From contig NC_089730.1 of assembly GCF_035083965.1 (NCBI RefSeq), positions 22,088,027-22,152,026 on the forward strand: 64,000 nt of DNA. Direction: 5' to 3'. The position numbers and the translations under genes are program-made. Below are positions 31,901 through 41,291 of this stretch, piece after piece. The notes beneath the pieces were generated by a model that saw only the letters and a program-made list of their open reading frames with translations, was not told the DNA's origin and searched no databases. This DNA is from Branchiostoma lanceolatum. Its lineage: Eukaryota > Chordata > Leptocardii > Amphioxiformes > Branchiostomatidae. The first letter of the stretch is position 1. Each line of letters begins with the position of its first letter.

Positions 31901-34900
31901 TGGTTTAAATGCTGTCCTTGAAGCTGATTGGCTATCTGACAGGAAACAGATTGGCTGGATTGAATGCTATCCTTGGTGCTGATTGGCTATATAACAGGAA
32001 ACAGATTGACTGGTTTAAATGCTGTCCTTGAAGCTGATTGGCTATCTACAAGGAAAATGATTGGCTGGTTTGAATGCTGTCCTTGGTGCTGATTGGCTTT
32101 CTGACAGGAAAATGATTGGCTGGTTGGAATGCTGGCCAAGGTGCTGATTGGATATTTGACAGGAAACAGATTGGCTGGTTGGAATGCTGTCCTTGGTGCT
32201 GATTGGATATCTGACAGGAAAAAGATTGGCTGGTTGGAATGCTGTTCTTGGTGCTGATTGGCTATCTGACAGGAAAATGATTGGCTGATTGGAATGCTGT
32301 CTTTGTGCTGATTGGCTATCTGACAGGAAAATGATTGGCTGGTTGGAATGCTGTCTTTGTGCTGATTGGCTATCTGACAGGAAAATGATTGGCTGGATTG
32401 AATGCTGTCCTTGGAGCTGATTGGCTATCTCACACGAAGCAGATTGGCTGGATTGAATGCTGTCCTTGGTGCTGATTGGCTATCAGACAGAAAAATGATT
32501 GGCTGGTTTGAATGCTATCTTTGTGCTGATTGGCTTAATGACAGGAAAATGATTGGCTGGTTTAAAAGCTGTCCATGGTGCCGATTGGCTATCTGACAGA
32601 AAGTGATTGGCTGGTTGGAATGCTGTCCTTTGTGCTGATTGGCTATCTGACAAGAAAATGATTGGCTGGTTTGAATGCTGTCCTTGGTGCTGATTGGCTA
32701 TCTGACAAGAAGATGATTGGCTGGTTTGAATGCTGTCCTTGGTGCTGATTGGCTATCTAACAGGAACAGATTGGCTGGTTTGAATGCTGTCCTTGGTGCG
32801 AATTGGCTATCTGACAGGAAAGTGATTGGCTGATTCAAATGCTGTCCTTGGTGCTGATTGGCTATCTAACAGGAAAATGATTGGCTGGATTGAATGCCGT
32901 CTTTGGTGCTGATTAGCTATCAGACAGGAAAATGATTGGCTTATTTGAATGCTGTCCTTGGTGCTGATTGGCTTTCTGACAGGAAAATGATTGGCTGGTT
33001 GGAATGCTGGCCAAGGTGCTGATTGGATATTTGACAGGAAACAGATTGGCTGGTTGGAATGCTGTCCTTGGTGCTGATTGGATATCTGACAGGAAAAAGA
33101 TTGGCTGGTTGGAATGCTGTTCTTGGTGCTGATTGGCTATCTGACAGGAAAATGATTGGCTGATTGGAATGCTGTCTTTGTGCTGATTGGCTATCTGACA
33201 GGAAAATGATTGGCTGGTTGGAATGCTGTCTTTGTGCTGATTGGCTATCTGACAGGAAAATGATTGGCTGGTTGGAATGCTGTCTTTGTGCTGATTGGCT
33301 ATCTGACAGGAAAATGATTGGCTGGTTGGAATGCTGTCTTTGTGCTGATTGGCTATCTGACAGGAAAATGATTGGCTGGTTGGAATGCTGCCTTGCTAAA
33401 ATAAATAAAATGAAATGATTGTTGGCTATTCCTTGCAATCTTCCTGAAGCATCTTGCACCATTAAACACATTACACTGTATGTGCTGCAATTAATATATT
33501 TTGCTCGTAAAATACCTAGTCATATAACCTTGAGACTGACCTGTATGACACCGCCCCCCTCCCCCGATGTTCCGGCCAGGAAACACTCCGGCAGCTGCAG
33601 CATCTTCCCTAACCAGTCTAGCACCACTGTCTCCAACTCTGTACAGGCAGGGCTGGCAGCCTGGGGGGAGGGGGGCACAATTAACCTTCAGCTTAACCTC
33701 TAGTAATTACACCTTCCCTAACCAGTCTAGCACCACTGTTTCTAACTCTGTACTACAGACTGATCTGGCAGCCTGAAGGGGGAGGGGGGCACAATTAACC
33801 TTCAGCCTGGGGGGAGGGGGGCACAGTTAACCTTCAGCCTGGGGGGAGGGGGGCACGGTTAACCTTGAGCCTGGGGGGAGGGGAGCAGTGTGAGGGTAAA
33901 TACTTACCCAAGAGAAGCCAATACAGCCGACAGCCCCAGACAGCATGTCCCCCAGCAAGGTAGCAGTGTGAGGGTTAATACTTACCCAGGAGAAGCCGAT
34001 ACAGCCGACAGCACCAGACAGCATGTCCCCCAGTAGGGTAGCAGTGTGAGGGTTAATACTTACCCAGGAGAAGCCGATACAGCCGACAGCCCCAGACAGC
34101 ATGTCCCCCAGTAGGGCAGGGTAGCAGTGTGAGGGTTAATACTTACCCAAGAGAAGCCGATACAGCCGACAGCCCCAGACAGCATGTCCCCCAGTAGGGC
34201 AGGGTAGCAGTGTGAGGGTTAATACTTACCCAAGAGAAGCCTATACAGCCGACAGCACCAGACAGCATGTCCCCCAGTAGGGTAGCAGTGTGAGGGTTAA
34301 TACTTACCCAGGAGAAGCCGATACAGCCGACAGCCCCAGACAGCATGTCCCCCAGTAGGGCAGGGTAGCAGTGTGAGGGTTAATACTTACCCAGGAGAAG
34401 CCGATACAGCCGACAGCACCAGACAGCATGTCCCCCAGTAGGGTAGCAGTGTGAGGGTTAATACTTACCCAGGAGAAGCCGATACAGCCGACAGCCCCAG
34501 ACAGCATGTCCCCCAGTAGGGCAGGGTAGCAGTGTGAGGGTTAATACTTACCCAGGAGAAGCCGATACAGCCGACAGCCCCAGACAGCATGTCCCCCAGT
34601 AGCGCAGGGTAGGAGTTGGCGCAGGGGAAGTAAGCATGGAAGTGTGGACTGTGCCAAAATGTCACCTGGAGAGGGGGGAAGTGTTTATGGTTAAAAATCA
34701 TCTTACAGGCAAATATGCAATGCAAGACTTATCTGTTTAGGCACAAAATATCCAACAGAAAACAATTTAATGAATCTACAATTGCGCATCAGCTTGTGTT
34801 GAACATAAAATCAGGTTCTATGGTTTTACAGTTTCTGAATTTATCATGGTTCTGATGCCATTAAGACATTTATTTTAAATTTCCAAACTGTTCGATAGAG

Positions 34901-36866
34901 CTTATTAATAAGGGACCATGATAGCACAGCAAAGTTCCCCCCCACATGTCACTAATGGAACACCATTAACTATAATCACAACATTACATGCTGCATTTAA
35001 CCTGCAGTAACAGCCTGGGACTTTCTCTTCTGCCTTCTGAGTCTAGCAACTCTACTGTAGATCTTTAAATGTTTGCAATGGTTCAATTTTCACAATCTCC
35101 ACAGCAAATTCATGAAGAATTTGAAACACCGCAAAAACCACCTTTAACTTCTGTCACTAATAAGTTAACTCCCAGCAAAAATAACTGGATTTACAGTATG
35201 CTGAAGCAAAGTGCAACCAGAATTTTTATTCAATTACAGTTCAATTTTGATTTCTACCAACACAGATGAACTTTCAAGCTGAATTCACAGACTATTCTGA
35301 ACTGCATATAAAAGATATTTTGTCTTAAATCCTCTGTATTTGTAGCCTGGGTGCCATCCTATCTCTACCGGGCTCTCCTACACTCGCTACTCAAAAAAAA
35401 ATATTTTTAGGGTAGCGAGTGTAGGAGCCCCGGTAGAGATAGGATGCCACCTAGGCTATGCTAAGTTTAGAGTGTTCCTAAAATGCACATAAAGGAGATA
35501 CAGAGAATGCAGGGTTCTCTGTGTTTGTTTGTTTGTGTTTGTTTGATCTTGCTGAAATGCGAAGGAACCAAAAGACGACCCACTGACCCCTGGCATGATG
35601 ACCCTCTCGATGTCGGCCTGCACGGCCTCCCAGCTCTCGGGGTCCTGCGGCGCCGCGGCGGGAATCAGCTCACGGAGATACCTGCCACGGAGAGAGATGT
35701 GTCACGTTATTAAGAAGAACTTTATTGCACGACAATTGTACAAGTATGGCGAGAATCCATAAACATAATAAAAAGTAGAAGTATAGAATAACTAATTATT
35801 CATACAATACAATAATGGCTAGCATACGTTTTTGATATATAATGTTATAATCGAGTTGATTTATTCATTAGTTTCGGTATTTTTTCTAATGTGAAAGCAG
35901 TCGTTTAGATATTTACCTATTTTCGCATTGTGGGGATTGTTGCATTTAAATATACTCAAACGGTTGGTAGCATCCAGCCTTTTAAAACTTGTACTTGTTT
36001 CGAGAAATGTGAATAACTTATCACGTAAAACGTTATGTAAACACACATTACAGACTGGTACCTGTAATGGGACATGGTTTGTCACTGGAAAAGAGGGGAT
36101 ACAGGGCAGTGAAAGCAATATACTTCCCTCTCTTATAGAAGATTGATAATGATAATCATATCACAAATATGTCTCTGTACTGGCCATATATATCAGGTGA
36201 TAATGATAATCATATCACAAATATGTCTCTGTACTGGCCATATATACCAGGCACCAGACAAGCATGATCAGGGTGGACAGTTACCACTACAGTGAAAACA
36301 ATAGATGGAGAGATAATCAACTGAACCTAGGGTTGGTTGATTGATAGATTGATTGATTGATTGACAGATTGGTTACCCTGGCTTGACGCTGGGAAACACG
36401 GGCTGCGTCTCGTTGATTGATTGATTGATTGAACGATTGATTCATTGACAGATGATTACCCTGGCTTGACGCTGGGAAACACGGGCCGCGTCTCGATGCC
36501 CTCCATGAAGTCTGCGATGTAGTCCACCATCTCCTTCCCCATCCGCCGGAACTCTGCGTGGTCCATGGGAGGGGTGGGGATGGGCTCTGTGCCCCCAGGG
36601 GTGGGGATGGGCTCTGTGCCCCCAGGGGTGGGGATGGGCTCTGCATCCACTGGGGTGGGAATGGGCTCTTCATCCCCAGGGGTGGGGATGGGCTCTTCAT
36701 CCCCAGGGGTGGGGATGGGCTCTTCATCCCCAGGGGTGGGGATGGGCTCTGCATCTGCTGGGGTGAGGGTTGACTGGGGGGTGGGGGTGGGGATGGACTG
36801 GGGGGTGGGGATGGGCTCTGTCATGAGGGGGGTGGGGGCTGCTCCTCCCTTCCCTTCCTTCGGCAT
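25936..36866 (-). CDS. DDC: Aromatic-L-amino-acid (DOPA) decarboxylase
   Basis: PLP enzyme that decarboxylates L-DOPA and 5-hydroxytryptophan to dopamine and serotonin in the cytosol. Fourteen exons, all in phase: 36866-36460, 35681-35588, 34665-34552, 33660-33541, 31408-31274, 30485-30342, 29964-29898, 29305-29211, 29102-29035, 28631-28561, 27883-27864 (20 nt), 27218-27120, 26730-26629, 26145-25936; 581 residues. Group II motifs: [55 protein letters not shown] (PLP-binding Asp), and [17 protein letters not shown] with the Schiff-base lysine. [13 protein letters not shown] and LDPLYLKH favour DDC over histidine decarboxylase (NPSKW). From the inner Met at 36566 (MDHAEFRRM) the protein would be 481 residues, close to the ~480 of vertebrate DDC. 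From 36866 it gains a ~100-residue Pro-rich leader. The upstream ATG has A at -3, so both starts are possible. Confidence 0.96.
27219..27610 (-). repeat. Exon-boundary minisatellite at a DDC acceptor (exon 12)
   Basis: The 48 bp unit, on the gene strand, ends in tgaccctgcag plus the first exon-like bases tactg/cactg. The authentic acceptor ctgcag|CACTGG lies at 27219-27224. Seven or so copies follow upstream with the same ctgcag. Because 48 is a multiple of three, a long open frame appears on the plus strand, which is not a gene. Confidence 0.9.
27864..27883 (-). CDS. DDC: 20-nt microexon of DDC (exon 11)
   Basis: The microexon supplies the bases that restore HDNQ-GLVTDYR-HWQ across the 28561 and 27218 boundaries, the equivalent of the SGLITDYRHWQ stretch in vertebrate DDC. 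Acceptor ctgaag and donor gtgagc flank it. It is too short to appear as an open frame of its own. Confidence 0.85.
27900..28450. repeat. ~105 bp degenerate tandem repeat in a DDC intron
   Basis: Four to five copies of ctgcaccagttatgtacac, then caacaggaacaatcttacta, gtgctacaagtaatgtatga and aatcagatcccatggcatgt. It sits between exons 10 and 11 of DDC. Confidence 0.85.
28785..29034 (-). repeat. Exon-boundary tandem repeat at the DDC lysine-exon donor
   Basis: The end of the exon carrying the PLP lysine (aactttgactgctcagccat then gtg) plus its donor gtgagtc is repeated about three more times, at ~85 bp intervals (near 28790, 28865, 28950). The copies are diverged but keep ctgagcagtcaaagttc on the plus strand. 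Confidence 0.8.
29428..29452. repeat. Poly-T tract
   Basis: About 20 T residues in a DDC intron, possibly the poly-A tail of a minus-strand insertion, since a non-coding block of unknown origin follows at 29453-29700. Confidence 0.5.
30831..31270 (+). mobile_element. LINE fragment: reverse-transcriptase C-terminus and 3' tail
   Basis: The plus strand encodes [20 protein letters not shown], then [12 protein letters not shown] and SLSSFKERL, the typical end of CR1/Jockey-like ORF2 proteins, ending at 31155. A 3' UTR with aagctggtgtgttacgcc and ggttatacc follows, ending in five GATACA-type hexamers, a simple-repeat tail as in CR1-like LINEs. It is 5'-truncated, lies antisense in DDC intron 5, and ends only a few bases from exon 5. 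Confidence 0.8.
31409..31630 (-). repeat. Exon-boundary tandem copies at a DDC acceptor (exon 5)
   Basis: The start of exon 5 (gggcacagctagtgaggcga on the gene strand) with its acceptor ttcccag and upstream aac-rich stretch is copied twice more, near 31470-31540 and 31560-31625, with increasing divergence. Confidence 0.85.
31685..33405. repeat. ~52 bp minisatellite, ~33 copies, dense in CCAAT boxes
   Basis: Unit: gctgattggctatctgacag, then gaaaatgattggctggttgg, then aatgctgtccttg. Each unit has two ATTGG motifs (CCAAT on the other strand), so there are over 60 in 1.7 kb. A block of about 310 bp starting near 32081 is repeated without visible change near 32956, evidence of a recent 875 bp-offset duplication. 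The open frames through it are artefacts. It lies in DDC intron 4. Confidence 0.95.
33661..33890 (-). repeat. Exon-boundary copy at a DDC acceptor (exon 4) plus G-rich units
   Basis: The first ~70 bases of exon 4 (plus strand: ccctaaccagtctagcacca onward) and its acceptor are duplicated at 33715-33780. Beyond it the acceptor-proximal tract gcctggggggaggggggcac repeats at about 34 bp spacing three or four times. On the gene strand these are strong pyrimidine tracts with cccccag. Confidence 0.85.
33895..34551 (-). repeat. Exon-boundary minisatellite at DDC exon 3 donor
   Basis: Exon 3 ends [17 protein letters not shown] followed by donor gtaagtatt. That coding tail and donor are repeated about eight more times downstream in units of 75-85 bp, each keeping an intact donor and the coding text nearly unchanged. 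Short open frames here repeat the residues [13 protein letters not shown]. Only the copy at 34552 follows a complete exon with a real acceptor. Confidence 0.95.
35343..35458. mobile_element. Fold-back palindrome (116 bp)
   Basis: Left arm tagcctgggtgccatcctat and right arm ataggatgccacctaggcta (with ctctaccgg and cactcgctac inside each) form a near-perfect ~48 bp inverted repeat around an A/T-rich loop. It is probably a short MITE, in DDC intron 2. Confidence 0.85.
35705..36135 (-). mobile_element. LINE fragment, C-terminal ORF2 with 3' tail
   Basis: The minus strand encodes [18 protein letters not shown], then [15 protein letters not shown] and [14 protein letters not shown], resembling the Cys-containing end of non-LTR ORF2 proteins, followed by a tail with gcaataaag (plus strand ctttattgc at ~35723). 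Truncated, in DDC intron 1. Confidence 0.65.
36365..36459 (-). repeat. Exon-boundary copy at DDC exon 1 donor
   Basis: The last ~35 bases of exon 1 with the donor (plus strand ttaccctggcttgacgctgg onward) reappear at 36372-36412, separated by a gattgatt tetranucleotide run. Two mismatches are visible between the copies. Confidence 0.8.
36566..36800 (-). repeat. 27 bp coding minisatellite at the DDC N-terminus
   Basis: Read on the gene strand, seven units of nine residues (GDEEPIPTP, with [18 protein letters not shown] and ADAEPIPTP variants) lie between the upstream and inner Met codons. Unit length is a multiple of three and the frame stays open into the enzyme. If translation starts at 36866 this becomes an acidic, proline-rich tail; if at 36566 it is 5' UTR. 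Related but shorter PTP phrases extend it upstream. Confidence 0.9.
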
Positions 36867-36874
36867 CTTGTTAC

Positions 36875-38690
36875 CCTGCAGGGAGGACAAGAATATGTAT
36901 TAAAGATTACATTTGTAGCTTCAACAAATTCTCAGGTTGAATTTCAGAGTGATGTACAAGGCAGACCTTTTCCCAGCAGTTTCTCCAGCTGGAAACAAGC
37001 TGACTTTAACACAGACTTTCCTCAGTGAAACACAAACTCTGCTCACACAGTATCAAATACCAACTACATTTGTACTAGCATAGATTAGATTACTACTCTT
37101 GGCTTAGCTTCGCTGACGAAGATTTCAGGGATTTCAAAGATTTTAGATAACTACCATTCTCCCAGTAAATCACACCCTCTTACTCAGTATATAATCCAGT
37201 ACCACTGTAGCATAGAGTTCTCTATCCTTACACATATATATGTACAATACTGTAGCACAGATACCTTCTGTCTGAGTGAAACACACTACTAGTAGCACTG
37301 CCTCCTAACATATATATGCTCAATACTGCAGCACAGACCCTCTCAGTGAAACACACCCCCTGTTCACACATGTATGTACAATCTTGTAGCTTCTCTGTCA
37401 ATAAAACGCACCCCCTGTTCACACAGTACAAAGTGCTGAATAAACGTCACCATTTCCCGAGTCCACAGTTTTTACTGTTCTTCCTGCGGCAAACCCACAC
37501 CACCTGTTCAGGCTGCCTGTACCAGACTGTGCTCACATTACATACAGCTTCTATCTATGGCCATCAGGATATAATAAGTACATAGGGCAGTGTGAAGACA
37601 GTGCTGTATTTCTTGTCACAAGGAAGATTCGGTACATGTCTGATGGCAGCTACGAACTTTAAAACGACGTCTAATTGATAAAGCAGAACGAAATTGACCA
37701 TGAAAACAATTGTAAATACATGATATATGAAACAATTGTGTAAGAGTTTGATCATAAGTGAACGATACAGTTTCCAGTCTCATAAAAAAATCAATGTGAC
37801 ATGATAAAAATATATGTTTTCTTTCAATTTGAATGAGAAAAGAGAACTGGTTATTCATCATTCATGTAGCAAGACCAGAATATGTGATGTGTAACATGTT
37901 ATTAATTTCAAGAGGCCCACCACCTGAATTGGTCAATTAGCAAAACCACCACACAGCCAGCTCAAATTACCTTCCTGCCCTTTCATGTGGCAATTGGTCC
38001 CCATGGCAACTGTGAGATGATTGCATCACGTTGCCAGGAGACCAAAGTTTGATTGGAGGATGGGCAGGAGGTGATGATGTCTTCTCACGTGTTGCCATGA
38101 CAACGGGCAGAGAGTCGGCCTGGAGATAACGTCAGGTGCTGACCTGGGCACGAGAGGTCATGACCTGGGGTCACACAGGGCAGATACTGTATGTACTCTT
38201 ACTACTGCGATCTACATTAAATGGGCAGCAGAATCGCAAATGTCCAACCTTGTGTTATGGCGGGTTACCGATGCAGGACAACAACAACAACATAACAATC
38301 ACCCATGTGGTTTTGATTAATTGGCTGTTAATCCAGAATAAACTTATTTAGCTATATTTACGTATAATGTCATGTTACAGTACTTAGTTATACAACAAAG
38401 TCCATGGTCATCGGTGTCAGTAACCCTGGTTCCGAACAAACAGAAATAATTAATAATAAAGAGTAGGATTCAGATATAAGTTATAACGTTATTCATTTTT
38501 GGAACAACACTTAAACCACTATAGAAGATCCTGTTAACATGTTTAAAACATGGAAGCGAAGCTAAAGAGCTTCGTGAAATGTTAGTAAACATTACCTACA
38601 GCCCGGAAAACCACGCCGGTGTCTCGCACCGACGTTACAACAGCTGACAAACCTCACACAAGGACACAAGTGACCTTGGCGGCTGTGAAC
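36875..38690. other. DDC 5' flank or intron; no gene recognised
   Basis: A 3' splice site ctgcag|GG at 36875 just upstream of the first ATG shows that DDC has at least one further, non-coding, 5' exon. The stretch is AT-rich and has no coding support. Short degenerate repeats of cagtgaaacacac type occur at 37270-37430. Confidence 0.5.
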
Positions 38691-38695
38691 CTCAC

Positions 38696-38880
38696 CTTGA
38701 GACCACTGAGCCCTGAGATGTGCCCCGAACTTGACCTTCCCGGGTAGTGAAAGTTGTTTCCCCGGCAGTGAAAGTTGTTCCGCGACACCCCTGAGCCCAG
38801 ACGGTACCATCTCCGCCACATGTGGGCGTCAGCTGATACAGGGTCATCAGAGGTCAATATGGCTGCGCGAACTTTGATCG
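38696..38880 (-). other. Candidate 5' non-coding exon of DDC
   Basis: On the minus strand a strong donor, tcaag|gtgagg, lies at 38696 in a locally GC-rich stretch with CCGG-containing duplicates (gtgaaagttgtt twice). It lies ~1.8 kb upstream of the splice acceptor at 36875. Only the donor and composition support this; transcript data would decide. Confidence 0.25.
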
Positions 38881-39227
38881 TTCGGAATGGCGTCAGATTT
38901 CTAACGGACATATGGGCACCTGACGAAACTTCGGAACTGTTACAAAATCATCCAAGTCCAAAAGTTTAACATTCCCGAAAATAACATTTGCCCAAAGTGA
39001 ACTATTACAAAGTCATTCCAGTCCAAAATGGAGCTGTTCCCCATATGCAAAATGGACTCTTCCAGAGGAACCTATGCATAATGGCCCATTCTGTAAAAAA
39101 AAAAACTCTTCCACTAAAATAAATGGCTTTTTCGTGCCCCAGTCCAAACTTGAAAAAAAAGTGTGCATGCAAGAATAGACTCTTCCAGCGGCCCGCCCAT
39201 GCAAAATGGACCAGTCCAAAATTACTT
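38881..39227. repeat. Degenerate ~40 bp repeat, no gene
   Basis: Phrases such as ccagtccaaaatgga-c, gcaaaatggactcttccag and ccactaaaataaatggc recur. The reading frames here are not credible genes. Confidence 0.5.
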
Positions 39228-39497
39228 ATAATATCAGGTGTATTTGCAGCCAGTGCCACAGGCAGGTACCCAATGTGTAGGGTAATGAGGCTGTTTTAAC
39301 GTGTTCGAGGCACCTCCTCGAGCACGGGACCCCCGTTTTACGTCCCTCCCGGAAGACGATTTCGTGGAAAGCTTCGTGAGGCTACAGCAATCCGGACGTC
39401 CTTGGTTGGTCCCCCATCCAAGCACTGTCCGGACCGCGCGTTGCTTAACTTCCGAGATCGAGGGATCGGGTGTATCCAACGCGCCACGCGGCCGTAG
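39228..39497 (-). mobile_element. 5S rRNA-derived SINE (or 5S pseudogene with tail)
   Basis: The minus strand from 39497 to about 39378 aligns along its length to eukaryotic 5S rRNA: TACGGCC, CCCGATC-CTCGATCTCGG, AAGTTAAGCA, GTGCTTGGATGGGGGACC and GCTGTAGCC near the 3' end. These include the A-box and C-box of the internal promoter. A unique ~150 bp tail follows (ggacgtaaaacgggggtccc, then gtacctgcctgtggcactgg). It is too diverged for a functional 5S gene; the composite fits the SINE3 type. Confidence 0.75.
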
Positions 39498-40279
39498 ACA
39501 AACATGAACTGCTATTATTCTTAGATTACTCCAGTCTGAAATAGAGTGTTCCAAATTAACCCCATTTCAAGAATACCCTCAGTCGTTCAGGACACAGCAA
39601 AAAAAAATGTACACGTTTGGTCTAAAGTTGGCCAAACATCGCAAAATTAATCAATTTCGATTAATATGCACCAAAAGCGTGAATATTGAATGTCCTGTGG
39701 GCATGTGTCACAGGCATCGTCGTACAAAACGTCTGACTTGATTTGGTTTCGGTACCAGGGTCAGGAGACAACACCGTACATTTTTGGTATAAAAAAGGCC
39801 AAGATCACAAAATCAATCATTATAAGTGAAGTGGTGTATGCAAAAAGTATGAATACATCAATCATTTTGAAGTGGTGCGTGCTAAAAGTATGAATAAAGT
39901 CATGTTGACATATGTCTAAGGCGCACCTGTACCAAATGTCAGCTCGTAGGTCATCTAGTTGTACATGTTTTTACCAGGACACAGGAGATCAAAATATACA
40001 TTTCTCTAAAAATGTCCAAAAGAAAACTCAATGAAATAATTCATAGGCCTGGCTATCATAAAAAAGTGATCAATGAAATAAAACTCTACCCTCGGTCCAA
40101 ATTTTAATTCTGGTTACAAAATGACAGAGATAAACCAAGAGGAAGATTCGACAGGAGGGTGGGGGGGAGAAGAAACGTCAGAAAAAATCATATATTACTT
40201 TTAATATCTGTGGTACCTATTAAGTGGACTACAATAATGCTGAAATAATGGTAGTAGCACTTATAATTAAAGTGGCGTT
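39498..40279. other. Intergenic, no gene recognised
   Basis: AT-rich sequence with short degenerate repeats of gtatgaatacatcaatcat type at 39830-39895. Nothing coding. Confidence 0.5.
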
Positions 40280-40420
40280 AAATAGAAAGTTTATTGCAAT
40301 TTTTCCCCTTAAGCTAATTCTGAGTGAACAACAATGATTGCGGCATTTGAGACAGATGATGATGATCTTTATTTTCAGGTTCTTGCCGACATGAGCTAAA
40401 TGTATTAATTATACTTTTCA
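40280..40420 (-). mobile_element. Two retroelement 3' tails (hairpin type)
   Basis: tttattgcaatttttcccct at 40288 and ctttattttcaggttcttgc followed by gagctaaatgta at 40367 match the tails at 20030 and 25335 in sequence order and orientation. Confidence 0.4.
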
Positions 40421-40823
40421 ATCAAGTAGAGACAAATTAGTTAAGCATGAAAATATATGCTTCTATTAAATCTACTGTATATATGTTATCACAAAAATCT
40501 ATCATTCACAAAACAATTAAACATTTACAGTTATACTACCGCTGAGTCTACTATGTACATGTTAACCCTCAATCTATTGTTTACATTTAAACATAGAGAG
40601 CTACGCTACTACTAAATCTATCGTATAAGTGATATCACGAAATCTATCCATAAACAGTTATATAAATCGCAGATATATAAATCTCTGCTACCACCAAGGA
40701 CAGGGCCCTAGGAAATACGAATTCCTGTATGACGCATATATCCTACTGTACATGTAAATACGTTTGTCCTTTTGGTACATTAAGAAGACAAACGTTACAG
40801 ATTTCATTTTGAAACCAAGATAT

Positions 40824-41044
<221 letters not shown>

Positions 41045-41291
41045 AGCATGTAACGTTAGCTACATGCCAGGTCGCCCAACTAGTGAAGGCTTAACTAACA
41101 TTTCCACAGACAATATTTCGAAACACTGCAATCTTGGCACGTGAAATCTTTTTCCAAATCTTCTCTATCGGAATGGATAGTAAATGAGGAGAAAGCGTCT
41201 ATGACGTCCAGATCGCGCTTGTCCTGCACTGTCCGTGCTTTCCGCTAGTCGGCGCTGGTGCAGCGCTGCCATCATCATCATCATTTCCACA

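Noticed and set aside
31685..33405. Regularly spaced direct repeats as a CRISPR array
   Set aside because: Whole units including would-be spacers are repeated, the context is a eukaryotic intron and no cas genes exist.
32941..33471. 176-codon frame on the minus strand and plus-strand frames with CADWLSDRK repeats
   Set aside because: Shadow of the 52 bp minisatellite in a DDC intron.
25936..36866. Assignment as histidine decarboxylase
   Set aside because: Diagnostic blocks ([31 protein letters not shown]) follow DOPA decarboxylase, and the C-terminus is short like DDC.
36558..36903. Plus-strand Gly/Met-rich frames over the DDC first exon
   Set aside because: Antisense shadows of the EPIPTP coding repeat; the minus frame joins the conserved enzyme.
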